Source: Eubacteriaceae bacterium (GTDB lineage Bacteria; Bacillota; Clostridia; Peptostreptococcales; Anaerovoracaceae). Taken from it: a stretch of 38,429 nt of DNA. The stretch lies in assembly GCA_902362435.1 (NCBI GenBank), contig CABIWW010000019.1, positions 1 through 38,429 of the forward strand, in the 5' to 3' direction. Below the pieces are notes generated by a model. It saw only the letters and a list, made by a program, of their open reading frames with translations, did no database searches and was not told the DNA's origin. Both the position numbers and the translations under genes were made by a program. Shown in pieces: positions 16,080 through 25,034 of the stretch (position 1 is its first letter; the number at the start of each line of letters is the position of its first letter).

Positions 16080-16335
16080 TACCAAGATCGGGCTTCGGCG
16101 TTATCCTATTTGGTAAAATCGCTGCAATATCCTATTGTTTAAAAAGGCCGTTTACCAAAAGACTGATTTCTTCTATTATTTTTTGGTAATTTTCTTATGA
16201 AAATATCGCTGTTTTCACGTAAAAAATACCAAGAATTAGCTATCAGACTGTAATTCTTGGTATTTACCGTTAAAAAAATCGCTGAAAAGCCGCTGATTTT
16301 ACCAAGAACAGTGGTCAGGCAATGGAGTTTTGGTA
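16080..16335. repeat. 256-bp four-hairpin array, copy B
   Basis: The best-preserved copy: all eight boxes match TACCAA (16080, 16153, 16227, 16300) or TTGGTA (16110, 16183, 16257, 16330) exactly. Each unit spans 36 bases, with spacing 73, 74, 73. The third unit has a perfect 15-bp stem, AAATACCAAGAATTA with TAATTCTTGGTATTT. The word ATCGCTG recurs in each of the three linkers, and its complement CAGCGAT directly precedes the first box. It fills the gap between the convergent methyltransferase and AraC genes. Bases 16336-16478 hold a small hairpin (GGCTGG-CCAT-CCAGCC) and nothing else I can support. Confidence 0.9.
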
Positions 16336-16478
16336 CTGGAAGGCCGCTGAGTGACTCTTTGGCTGGCCATCCAGCCAGTCAATCGGTTCATGGTATCCCG
16401 GGACCTTCCTTCGCCACTCATTGCGCAACAATATAACCAATATACCGCCATCCAGCCCGGTATCGCATACTTGCGCTG

Positions 16479-17690
16479 TCATGCCTTCTCGATCGGCAGT
16501 CCCTTGAACGGGATGTACGGCATCAGCCATAGCTCCGGCACCTGCAGCTGAGCGAAATAGAATGAGATGAAATGCTCGAGATCCTCTTTCACAGCAGGGA
16601 TATCGTAATAGATGTTTTCATCGGCAGAAGCGGCCAGTTCACGCAGTTTCTTACGGTACTGATGCGGAGTGAGACCGTTCCACATCTTGAAGACCTTGTA
16701 AAAATACATCGGCGCGGAAAACCCGACTTCATAGGAGATCTCAGAGATGTTCCGGTTGGTTTCAAGCAGGATACTGGCAGATTTATATGCTCTGATATCG
16801 TTGACGAATTTTGAAAATCCGACCTCGGATGTCTTTTTGAAAAATCGCGAGAGATACTTGTAGTTGTAATGTTCTGTTTCGCACAGCCCACCCAGAGTGA
16901 TCTTGTCGGAATAGTTCTTTTCGATGTAAGTGATAATGCTTTCGAAGCGGCTTTTCATCTCGTCCGAGTATTCAGTCGAGTTGGCGATGAAATAAAAATA
17001 GTGAAAATGATCCAGCATAGTCCGGACTATTTTTTTTGAAAAGCGCGCTGCTGTTTCGGCGCGCGGCAGCTTCGGATGCGGGAAGCAGTAAAAGTAGAGC
17101 AGCGTCAGCAGCAGTCTCTTGAGCTCGGCAAGGTTCTCCTGCTTCGACTCAGGGATCGCCGACGGCTCGCATATGAAATACAGCTTGTCGAGATCCGGCT
17201 TTTCGAAGACCGGACTCTGCAGATCGAAGTAAAACGATACCATCAGATTCCCGGTATCATCAGAGCCAGTATCATACTGACCTTTCGCCGATGTGCCGGC
17301 ACCACCGGCATTGGCATTGTGCGCAGGCTGTGACACTGCGCCGCCACCCTCTGTGCCGCCACCCTCTGCGTTGCCATTCTCTGCGTTGCTACCCTTTGCG
17401 TTGCTACCCTCGGATCCGTCAGCTCCGGATGTATCCATTTCAGCTGCCTCCGTTCCGGTTGCCGACATATAGTGTACGTCGAAAGGATCACACGAAATGA
17501 TATCTCCATCCTCGAGCAGCATGTCCAGCGATCTTGAGCATATCCTTATCGGTCCTTTGAAGCAGTATATTATTTCCATGAAGCCCTCGTGATGATGAGG
17601 AGCTTCCTGTGTCACCGAGTATATCGATATCCCGACAGGCGCGCCGGGGATAAGATCAGGTATGATATTTCCGTTCGCTTTTTCTATCAA
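16479..17690 (-). CDS. AraC-family regulator with a repeat-encoded linker
   Basis: A 403-residue AraC regulator: cupin-like sensor at the N-terminus, double helix-turn-helix at about residues 255-350 (ISYEVGFSAPMYFYKVFKMW, then PHQYRKKL), and a short tail. A low-complexity Gly/Asn/Glu/Ala insert of about 60 residues interrupts the sensor domain near residue 92. Part of it is encoded by a 15-bp tandem repeat. The start is TTG at 17690, preferred because GGAGG (17702-17698) sits 7 bases upstream and the residues it adds align with the paralogue at 12686. It is divergent from the amidohydrolase-permease island, its likely target. Paralogues lie at 12686 and 25757. Confidence 0.87.
   Translation of the reverse strand: MIEKANGNIIPDLIPGAPVGISIYSVTQEAPHHHEGFMEIIYCFKGPIRICSRSLDMLLEDGDIISCDPFDVHYMSATGTEAAEMDTSGADGSEGSNAKGSNAENGNAEGGGTEGGGAVSQPAHNANAGGAGTSAKGQYDTGSDDTGNLMVSFYFDLQSPVFEKPDLDKLYFICEPSAIPESKQENLAELKRLLLTLLYFYCFPHPKLPRAETAARFSKKIVRTMLDHFHYFYFIANSTEYSDEMKSRFESIITYIEKNYSDKITLGGLCETEHYNYKYLSRFFKKTSEVGFSKFVNDIRAYKSASILLETNRNISEISYEVGFSAPMYFYKVFKMWNGLTPHQYRKKLRELAASADENIYYDIPAVKEDLEHFISFYFAQLQVPELWLMPYIPFKGLPIEKA
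17340..17414. repeat. Five tandem 15-bp repeats inside the AraC gene
   Basis: Five units, at 17340, 17355, 17370, 17385 and 17400, all of type G(C/T)(C/T)GC(C/T)A(C/T)(C/T)CT(C/T)TG(C/T). On the coding strand they give five-residue repeats (SEGSN, AKGSN, AENGN, AEGGG, TEGGG). They keep the frame, so gain or loss of units would only change the linker length. Confidence 0.85.
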
Positions 17691-17902
17691 AATCTCACCT
17701 CCATCATACTGCGCGTGTACTGCGTGAGGCAGATCCGCGCAGATTTTTTTCCTTGTGCAAAGGATGCAGTTTTCTGTTCTCTACAGAGTATCGGCCCGCA
17801 GCATGGGATCAGCCGGTTCGCGGTATAGTATCGATCGGCCCGCAGCATGGGATCAGCCGGTTCGCGGTATAGTATCGATCGGCCCGCAGCATGGGATCAG
17901 CC
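17691..17902. repeat. 44-bp tandem repeat in the divergent promoter region
   Basis: Two identical 44-bp units (17792-17835 and 17836-17879) and a half unit (17880-17902). Each begins CGGCCCGCAGCATGGGATCA and ends GTATAGTATCGAT. They lie in the 471-base gap between the minus-strand AraC gene and the plus-strand amidohydrolase. A regulator could bind repeated sites there. Copies identical over 44 bp point to recent duplication. Confidence 0.85.
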
Positions 17903-18161
17903 CGGCTTACTGCAGGATATCGGCCGGTTCGGCGGGGGCCCCGACGGTCAACAGCAGAGCATGCCGGCTCATAACAGAGTTTCGATCGTCGTGCGGTCAG
18001 GCGATTCGCTTCGATATGCAGCTGCCGGTCAGGCACAAAAACAGCGATTTATATATAAAATTCTATTAAATTATACAAAAAACAGACGAAAATGTATATA
18101 TTATTATCTGAAAAATTGGAATAGAATTACTTCGACGAAACGGAGAGAGGAGGTTTAAGAA
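17903..18161 (+). promoter_or_regulatory. AT-rich promoter region of the amidohydrolase-permease island
   Basis: GC-rich to about 18040, then strongly AT-rich. Several TATA-like -10 candidates (TATATAAAAT near 18052, TTATAC near 18072, TATATTATTAT near 18093) lie 60-110 bases before the next start. GGAGAGAGGAGG is the ribosome-binding site for the gene at 18162. No single -35/-10 pair is convincing. Confidence 0.4.
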
Positions 18162-19937
18162 ATGACATTTGCAGATAAAGCACTTGTTAACGGCAAAATA
18201 TATTCTCCGGATAAAGACGACAATATCATCAGAGGAGACACTGTTCTGATAAAAGACGGCAGGATCATGATGACAGGCAGCGAGGATGAGGTGAAGGAGC
18301 ACATAGGTGCGGACACCGAGATCATCGACTGCGGCGGCAAGACGATACTGCCCGGCATGTGCGACGCACACTGCCACCCGTCGATCGCAGCCAGCGCATA
18401 TTCCGGATGCGACCTGTTCGGGATCTACATACAGGACGGTGAAAGCGAGGAGGAAGTCATAGACAAATACATGACGAGACTCAGGAAATTCGTCGACGAA
18501 AATCCGGGAGACGACCTCATCAGAGGGACAGGCTGGGTGCTCGGAAATTTCCAGGGGGACAGAGTTCCGACAAGGCACGATATCGACAGGATCTGCAGTG
18601 ACAGACCGGTCATACTCGAATCGTTCTGCCAGCACAATCTCTGGGTGAACACGAAAGCCATCGAGCTCGCAGGAGTCGACGAGAACACGCCGGATGTTTA
18701 CGTCGGGAAGATCTACCGCGAAGAAAACGGCTACCCGCAGGGCATCTTCAACGATCCCGAAGCGATGGAGCTGATCAAGATGAACGTGCCGGGCTACGAC
18801 TTTTCCGTGGAAAAGTACAAGGAAGCGTTCATGTACTACCAGAAAAATTATGCTAACAGATACGGCGTGACGCTCGTTCAGGACTGCATGCACAGCGACA
18901 ATGCGAGAACTGCATTCAGAGAGCTCGCAGACGAAGGAAAACTCACGCTCAGGATAAGAGGGGTGTATCTGATGGAGCCGGGCAAAGCCGCGGAGCAGCT
19001 GCCTGAAGCAGTGAAGCGCAAAGCCGCAGGCGCCGACGATGTCGGCGATGACTTCAGGATAGACACCGTGAAGATGTTCGCGGAGGGAATGTTCTCTCTG
19101 ATCGAGCCGTATGACGAAGCCTTTACGAAGGAAAACGGGCTGCCGGCGGACTACAACGAGCCACTCTACTGGAGCGATGATGAGTTCGTGACTACCGCAA
19201 AGGATGCGATGCAGGCAGGGTTCAGCGTTCATGTCCATGCGATGGGCGACAATGCGGTAAGGCAGAGCGTGGACTGTCTTGCAAAGGCGCAGCGCGCGGC
19301 AGGCTTCGGGCCGGAGGGAGATGCATGCTGCAGCTCCTGCGGTACAGCAGTTGCAGCCGGTGGATGCGGTGATCAGGCAGACGGGTTCGTACCGCGAAAC
19401 GTCATAGCACATCTGATGCTCGTGAGAGATGAAGATGTGAAGCTGATGGCCGAGAACGACATCGTTGCGAACTGCCAGCCGAGATGGATGGTATACGATT
19501 CGGATATAGAAGGCATGACGCCGCTCGTGGGAGCAGAAAGAGCCGGCAAGGCATATCCGCTGAGAGCTTTCCTCGATGAAGGCGTGAAAGTGGCGTTCGG
19601 CACGGATTTCCCTGTTACGCCGCCGCCTGACACGATGCACGAGATACAGTGTGCGATGACGAGAACGGTATTCCCGGATGCGCCTGACTATGATAAATTC
19701 AAAGGAAAAGTGCTGGGAAGCGAGAAGCCGGCAGCTTTGCATGAAGCGGTAAAAGCGATAACCCTCGGAGGAGCATACCAGATGTTCCTGGACGATCTGA
19801 CCGGAAGCATAGAACCCGGAAAATCAGCAGATCTCGTGATAATGGATACAGACCTTGAAAATACTCCGGCAGACATGATCTACACTGCCGAAGTCGAAAA
19901 GACACTTTTCAAAGGCAAAGTCGTGTATGAAAAATAG
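18162..19937 (+). CDS. YtcJ-type metal-dependent amidohydrolase
   Basis: A 591-residue member of the amidohydrolase superfamily, YtcJ/N-substituted formamide deformylase-like subgroup. Metal ligands expected from the fold are visible: His70 and His72 (DAHCHP), His357 and His359 (HVHAMGD) and Asp482 (GTDFP). The C-terminal SIEPGKSADLVIMD strand of the composite beta-sandwich domain is also present. The reaction should be hydrolysis of an amide, formamide or related C-N bond; the substrate cannot be read from sequence. A short Cys/Gly-rich insert (about residues 379-408, with CCSSC and GGCG) follows HVHAMGD. It begins an island with two permeases and a second YtcJ-type enzyme, behind a divergent AraC gene. 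Confidence 0.88.
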   Translation: MTFADKALVNGKIYSPDKDDNIIRGDTVLIKDGRIMMTGSEDEVKEHIGADTEIIDCGGKTILPGMCDAHCHPSIAASAYSGCDLFGIYIQDGESEEEVIDKYMTRLRKFVDENPGDDLIRGTGWVLGNFQGDRVPTRHDIDRICSDRPVILESFCQHNLWVNTKAIELAGVDENTPDVYVGKIYREENGYPQGIFNDPEAMELIKMNVPGYDFSVEKYKEAFMYYQKNYANRYGVTLVQDCMHSDNARTAFRELADEGKLTLRIRGVYLMEPGKAAEQLPEAVKRKAAGADDVGDDFRIDTVKMFAEGMFSLIEPYDEAFTKENGLPADYNEPLYWSDDEFVTTAKDAMQAGFSVHVHAMGDNAVRQSVDCLAKAQRAAGFGPEGDACCSSCGTAVAAGGCGDQADGFVPRNVIAHLMLVRDEDVKLMAENDIVANCQPRWMVYDSDIEGMTPLVGAERAGKAYPLRAFLDEGVKVAFGTDFPVTPPPDTMHEIQCAMTRTVFPDAPDYDKFKGKVLGSEKPAALHEAVKAITLGGAYQMFLDDLTGSIEPGKSADLVIMDTDLENTPADMIYTAEVEKTLFKGKVVYEK

Positions 19938-20138
19938 CCTCGAAAGTGGTGCGGCAGGTGGATGCGCATATCATGCCCGGAGCGCATGGAGCGCACGAGG
20001 CGCCGGATACAGCTGGCGAGCTGCGGCGCATTCGCATTAAATGTGGCAATGTATGCACATCGCTGTCTGAGGCATCGCAACCACCGGGGCCGGAATTTAT
20101 TCATAAATACTGATTTATTTTAAAAAGGGAGGTTTGTT

Positions 20139-21503
20139 ATGGAAGCTATGAATAGTGAAAAAACAGCTGAAAGAACAGAACTGAAACGAACGCTGAAGCT
20201 GCCGACGCTTGTATGTCAGGGACTGGCATATCTCTGTCCGGCATGCGTACTGATGTACTACGGGATCATCAATGTCCTCACGGACGGACACTTTCCGCTG
20301 GTACTCATAGTCGCAGGAATAGCGATGACGCTGACTGCGCTGAGCTATGCAAAGATGTGCAGGAAATACCCGGTTGCGGGATCGGTCTACAGCTATGTGA
20401 GCAGATCGATAGGGCCTAAGCTGGGCTTCATCGCAGGATGGGGGCTGATGCTCGACTACTTCCTGCTGCCGATGACATGCTATCTGGGCTGCGGACTGTA
20501 TCTGAACATCATGATACCTGCAATACCTGTATGGGCATGGGTAATAATCGCGGTAGTATTCGTTGCAGCATGTAATTGTCTCGGCGTCGGTGTCGCATCG
20601 ATAGTGAACAACATAAACGTTATAGCACCTATCATCGCGCTGGTCGTGACTGTGATATTCATCATCAAGTTCGTCCTCGGCGGAGGCGGAGCCGGAACTC
20701 TCATCTATCCGGAAGCGATCTATAATCCGGATACGTTCCAGCTGGGACCGATCATGACAGGTGCGGCGATCATGGCGATCGTATTCGTGGGATTCGACTC
20801 GGTAACTACGTTCTCTGAGGAGACGATAAATCCTGAAAAGAACATGCCTAGAGCAGTTATAATGATCTGCGTGGGAGCAGCGATAGAGTTTTTCCTCGTA
20901 GCATACTTCATGAACTGCGGATGGCCGTATGAACCGGGTGCGATCCAGGATCCGAACACAGCCATAACTGAGTTCAATGTACATATAGGCATAGGCTGGA
21001 TGAACACGATATTCATCCTGATAAACACTCTTGCATCGATCGGATGCTGCATAGCAGGACAGGGAGCGACAGCGAGAATACTGCTGGGAATGGGAAGAGA
21101 CGGATTCCTTCCAAAGAAATTCTTCGGATATATCCATCCTAAGTTCCAGACTCCTGTTAAGAACATACTGCTGACAGCAGTAGTAGGACTGGCAGCTATC
21201 ATTTTCCAGGACAGCCTCATGAATGCGATGTCACTGGTAAGCTTCGGCGCTATTATGGGATTCATCCTGACCAACATCTGCGTTATCGTGAGATTCTGGG
21301 TGAAAGACAGGGAAAGATCCGGTGCGGCAGTCGTGAAATATCTGATCATACCTGTGATCGCGGCAGCAGTGTGCATATACCTGTGGCTGAACCTGACAGC
21401 TATCGCAAAAATAGTCGGCTTTTCATGGCTCGCTATCGGGATCATCGTGCTGGCTATAAAGACAAAAGGCTTCAAACAGCTTCCGCCTGATTTGAATCTA
21501 TAG
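20139..21503 (+). CDS. APC-superfamily amino acid/amine permease (first copy)
   Basis: A 454-residue inner-membrane permease of the amino acid-polyamine-organocation superfamily with about 12 hydrophobic segments. Family signs include the first helix region (LPTLVCQGLAYLCPACVLMY), VGFDSVTTFSEETINPEKNM in the middle, and the conserved GMGRDGFLPKKFF segment. It resembles putrescine/amino acid importers of this group, but the substrate is not determinable. GGGAGG lies 7 bases before the ATG. The preceding gap of 200 bases contains GC-rich sequence and no clear promoter. It is paralogous to the next gene; both proteins contain MNSEKT at or near the N-terminus, showing a tandem duplication. Confidence 0.92.
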   Translation: MEAMNSEKTAERTELKRTLKLPTLVCQGLAYLCPACVLMYYGIINVLTDGHFPLVLIVAGIAMTLTALSYAKMCRKYPVAGSVYSYVSRSIGPKLGFIAGWGLMLDYFLLPMTCYLGCGLYLNIMIPAIPVWAWVIIAVVFVAACNCLGVGVASIVNNINVIAPIIALVVTVIFIIKFVLGGGGAGTLIYPEAIYNPDTFQLGPIMTGAAIMAIVFVGFDSVTTFSEETINPEKNMPRAVIMICVGAAIEFFLVAYFMNCGWPYEPGAIQDPNTAITEFNVHIGIGWMNTIFILINTLASIGCCIAGQGATARILLGMGRDGFLPKKFFGYIHPKFQTPVKNILLTAVVGLAAIIFQDSLMNAMSLVSFGAIMGFILTNICVIVRFWVKDRERSGAAVVKYLIIPVIAAAVCIYLWLNLTAIAKIVGFSWLAIGIIVLAIKTKGFKQLPPDLNL

Positions 21504-21611
21504 TTGTGAATGAATTCACAAAGTTTATAGTTTAAATGTAAAACTGCCGACAAACATTGACGTTTTCGTGTGATATTACATAAAAACGTCAATAAGTCGG
21601 CATTGTTTTAC
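21504..21611 (+). terminator. Two palindromes between the permeases, including a 74-base hairpin
   Basis: TTGTGAAT-GA-ATTCACAA (21504-21521) directly follows the stop codon. A long hairpin (21538-21611) has outer arms GTAAAAC/GTTTTAC, then GCCGAC/GTCGGC, then ATTGACGTTTT/AAAACGTCAAT. Because of its length it may be a miniature mobile element or an attenuator rather than a simple terminator. Confidence 0.6.
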
Positions 21612-21664
21612 CGCATCTTGCAGTGTATTCTGAAAATAACAGAATTACTGGGAGGTGCGAAATA

Positions 21665-23035
21665 ATGAATAGTGAAAAAACGCAACAACAAAATGGTGAA
21701 TTCAAAAAGGTCCTGGGGATCGGTTCGCTGATCATATTCGGTCTGGCGTACATGGCGCCGACTGTAGTATTCAACTATTACGGTCCGCTGTCAGTAGCCT
21801 CCAAGGGCATGTATCCGACATGTTTTGTCATCACGGCAATAGCAATGTTCTTCACGGCATTCAGCTATGCGAACATGTCGCGTGAATTCCAGAAATCAGG
21901 ATCAGCTTACGTGTATGTACAGCAGTCACTCAATCCGCATATCGGATTCGCAGCAGGATGGGTAATGCTGCTCGACTATCTGCTTCTGCCGATGATCTGC
22001 ATCCTGTGTGTAGCTGTCTACATGGAGACATACGTTCCGGCAGTTCCTGCATGGGCATGGGTAGTCATACTCGTAGCGCTGCTGTTCGTAGTAAATGCGC
22101 TGGGCATCAGCGTAGCTGCAAAGGTCGATACGATCATAGTAGCTGCACAGCTTCTGATGATGGCACTGTTTGTCGTAGTGGGGATAATAACTATTGCAAA
22201 GGGCGGTATAGACGGAACTTCAAAAGGAATTATCGACGGTACTGCATTTTATAATCCGGAAGTCTTCGAACTGAGACTTGTACTTTATCCGGCAGCCATC
22301 CTTTGTGTATCATTCCTTGGCTTCGACGCAGTTTCGACTCTGTCAGAAGAAGCCAAGAATCCGAAGAAGGATATCCCGAAGGCTATCGTAATGGTATGCC
22401 TCGGTGCAGGAATAATCTTCACACTGATCGCCTACATAGCTCAGGTCATGTGGCCGGTAGGATATCAGCAGTTCGACGATCCGAACTCGGGAATATTCGA
22501 GCTTCTTGCGAGAATAACGATGATACCTCACATGGATGTTATGTTCCTGGTGGTAGACAATATCGGAAGCATTGCATGTGCATTGTCGGGACAGGCAGCA
22601 GTTATCCGTATCATGTACAATATGGGACGCGACAACATCCTGCCTAAGAAGTTCTTCGGACACATGAGCAAAAATGGAGTGCCTGTTTACAATCTGATAA
22701 TAGTAGGATGTGTAGGCCTTGTAGCTATTTTCTTCACAGACAATATCCTGGGAGGCGTTGAGCTCGTAAGCTTCGGCGCGATAACAGGCTTTATCCTCGT
22801 AAACATTTCAGTTCCTGTGCTTTTCCTCAAGAAAAAGGGAGAGCGCGGCGGCAAAGCGATACTGAACTATGCTGTACTGCCGCTGATAGCGACAGCAGTA
22901 TGCGTATACCTGTGGTTCAACATGGCGGCAACTGCAAAGGTCATCGGTATCATATGGCTGGCAATAGGCATCATCATCCTGGCGGTAAAGACAAAGGGAT
23001 TCAGACAGCTGCCTCCTGAAATGGATATAGAGTAA
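21665..23035 (+). CDS. APC-superfamily amino acid/amine permease (second copy)
   Basis: A 456-residue integral membrane permease closely related to the preceding one, again with about 12 membrane segments, SFLGFDAVSTLSEEAKNPKKD and NMGRDNILPKKFFGHM. The start at 21665 is used because GGGAGGTG precedes it by 8 bases; the frame is open 14 codons further upstream without a ribosome site. Divergence between the copies suggests different but related substrates. It is followed 110 bases later by the second YtcJ-type hydrolase, so each permease sits beside one hydrolase. Import followed by cytoplasmic hydrolysis is the natural reading. Confidence 0.92.
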   Translation: MNSEKTQQQNGEFKKVLGIGSLIIFGLAYMAPTVVFNYYGPLSVASKGMYPTCFVITAIAMFFTAFSYANMSREFQKSGSAYVYVQQSLNPHIGFAAGWVMLLDYLLLPMICILCVAVYMETYVPAVPAWAWVVILVALLFVVNALGISVAAKVDTIIVAAQLLMMALFVVVGIITIAKGGIDGTSKGIIDGTAFYNPEVFELRLVLYPAAILCVSFLGFDAVSTLSEEAKNPKKDIPKAIVMVCLGAGIIFTLIAYIAQVMWPVGYQQFDDPNSGIFELLARITMIPHMDVMFLVVDNIGSIACALSGQAAVIRIMYNMGRDNILPKKFFGHMSKNGVPVYNLIIVGCVGLVAIFFTDNILGGVELVSFGAITGFILVNISVPVLFLKKKGERGGKAILNYAVLPLIATAVCVYLWFNMAATAKVIGIIWLAIGIIILAVKTKGFRQLPPEMDIE

Positions 23036-23051
23036 CGATTACGATCATTGC

Positions 23052-23087
23052 GGACGTGCCCGGCATTCAGCCGGGCAGTATCCGCTG
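23052..23087 (+). terminator. Hairpin between permease and hydrolase
   Basis: GCCCGGC-ATTCA-GCCGGGC (23058-23076) lies inside a weaker GCGGA/TCCGC pair. It is followed by ACAAAAAACACAGATGT; AAAACACAGATGT recurs at about 24927, ahead of the DUF3237 gene. Confidence 0.45.
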
Positions 23088-23145
23088 ATGCAGCTTTTAC
23101 AAAAAACACAGATGTTAAAACCAAAAGCCAAAAGGTGGTGTTAAA

Positions 23146-24849
23146 ATGCATATTTATAAAAACGCGAAGATTTACACGTCGGCAGGCGACGGTACTGCAG
23201 AGGTCCTGGTAACGGACGGACGCGATATCATCTATGCCGGTGACAGCAAGGGTGCCGAGGAGTACATGACCGGTGCGGACTGCGGATGCGGATGTTCACG
23301 GCATGCGGATGTTCAGGTGCATGATCTTGCAGGCAAAACGATCCTGCCGGGTATCATAGACAGCCATATACATCCGGGGGCATGCGCTGAAAGCACATGG
23401 CATGTCAGACTTCCGTGGACAGAGGATGCAGACGAACTGCTGGCATTTGTGAAGCAGTATACAGAAGAGCATCCGAAAGAAGAGATGCCGTTCATATACT
23501 TTGAGTATTATCCGACATCGATGTTCGATGAAAACGGACCAAACAAGGCTATGCTCGATGCTGTCGTATCTGACAGACCGGTGCTCTGCCAGGATTTCGG
23601 CGAACATCTCTGCTGGGTCAACAGCAAGATGCTGGAGCTGATGGGCGTTGACAAGGACACCCCGGATCCGAGCAAGCTGGAGATCTTTGTAAGAGACGAG
23701 AATGGAGAGCCTACAGGCTGGATCAAGGAGCTGGCATGGAGACATTTCGCAGATAAGATGTATGATGCTGTCGGCTGGAGGCCGCCTGAAGAGCTGACCG
23801 AAGATATGATGAAACCGTTCTTCGGCCTGATGAGAGAGAGCGGCATCACGGCTCTGTTCGATGCTCTGATCGAGACCGATCGCCAGATCCAGACCGTATA
23901 CGAGATGGACAAGGCAGGGAAACTTCACCTTTACTACGATGCAGCTGTACGCTTCTGGTCATATGAAGATCTTCCTGAAAAGATCGCCAAGCTGAGAGAA
24001 TATCAGAAGCTTTACACTACAGAACACATCAAGTTCAATACGATGAAGCTCTTCCTCGACGGAACCAACGAGAGCGGCAACTCTGCATCTTTGCATGAAC
24101 ATATACACGATCCCGGCAATTTCGGCGAGATCATGATGGAAAAGGACGAGCTGACGAAGTGCTTCGTGCTCTGCAACAGGGAAGGTCTCGACCTGCACAT
24201 ACACATGGTAGGCGACAGAGCGTTCAGAGTCGGATGTGAAGCTGTCGAGGCGGCGCAGAAGATCGCTGCGGAAAACGGCGAGCCGTGGGTGTGCCAGCCG
24301 ATATTCGCGCACTGCGAGGTAGTGGATCCTTCAGACATGGGAAGACCTGCTGAGCTGGGCATCGACATCAACTGGAGCTGCCACTGGTCCGGCGGATATT
24401 TCGGCGAAGAGGCGATGAACTACTACACTGAGGAAAAATGGCGCAGGATGTATCAGTTCAACCAGATGATCGACAGCGGCGCGATGGTTTCTTTCTCGAG
24501 TGACGTCGTTACGGCTTACGAGATGCACAGAGCTTATCCGTTCTTCGGTATGCAGGTGGCTGCAACGAGGATCGACCCTGAGTTCCCGCTGGATCCTGAG
24601 AAGTATCCGAACAGCATGAGACCTGAAGCGTCGGCAAGACTTTCGGTGCCTGTGCTGGTAAAGGGCTACACCATCAACGGCGCTAAGCAGCTGAGATGGC
24701 AGGACAAGATCGGTTCACTGGAAAAGGGCAAGCGAGCAAACCTTATAGTGATCGACAGGGATCCGTTCGAGACTCCGATCGATCAGCTCAAGGATATCAA
24801 GGTTGAAGCGGTCGTATTCGACGGAAATCTCGTAAACGGTGAACTGTAG
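23146..24849 (+). CDS. YtcJ-type metal-dependent amidohydrolase (second copy)
   Basis: A 567-residue amidohydrolase of the same YtcJ-like subgroup as the one at 18162. Expected metal ligands are His74 and His76 (DSHIHPG), the LHIHMVGDRAF pair, IFAHCE and the late Asp in SFSSDVV. The C-terminal SLEKGKRANLIVIDRDPFE is the returning beta-sandwich strand. A small Cys-rich insertion (GADCGCGCSRHADV) sits in the N-terminal sandwich domain. AAAGGTGGTG serves as ribosome-binding site. It is different enough from the first hydrolase that substrates probably differ. It follows the second permease and precedes a DUF3237 gene. Confidence 0.88.
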   Translation: MHIYKNAKIYTSAGDGTAEVLVTDGRDIIYAGDSKGAEEYMTGADCGCGCSRHADVQVHDLAGKTILPGIIDSHIHPGACAESTWHVRLPWTEDADELLAFVKQYTEEHPKEEMPFIYFEYYPTSMFDENGPNKAMLDAVVSDRPVLCQDFGEHLCWVNSKMLELMGVDKDTPDPSKLEIFVRDENGEPTGWIKELAWRHFADKMYDAVGWRPPEELTEDMMKPFFGLMRESGITALFDALIETDRQIQTVYEMDKAGKLHLYYDAAVRFWSYEDLPEKIAKLREYQKLYTTEHIKFNTMKLFLDGTNESGNSASLHEHIHDPGNFGEIMMEKDELTKCFVLCNREGLDLHIHMVGDRAFRVGCEAVEAAQKIAAENGEPWVCQPIFAHCEVVDPSDMGRPAELGIDINWSCHWSGGYFGEEAMNYYTEEKWRRMYQFNQMIDSGAMVSFSSDVVTAYEMHRAYPFFGMQVAATRIDPEFPLDPEKYPNSMRPEASARLSVPVLVKGYTINGAKQLRWQDKIGSLEKGKRANLIVIDRDPFETPIDQLKDIKVEAVVFDGNLVNGEL

Positions 24850-25034
24850 CGGATCCGGCATGTAAAGCGCACAGCTGTGAGCGCTCGGCACTCAGCGCGG
24901 TACGATCGCTGTGCCGAGGCGGTATGCAAAACACAGATGTCATGAGCTCAGGGATACGATGATCGCCTGGTACTCAGCCGACATTGGTGCGGCACCCTGT
25001 GACGCCTGTCAAAGAATTTATGGAGGAATGAAGT

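Noticed and set aside
17755..18158. Short plus-strand frames across the 44-bp repeats
   Set aside because: They arise because 44-bp units keep frames open by chance. Composition is repeat-derived and no ribosome site is present.
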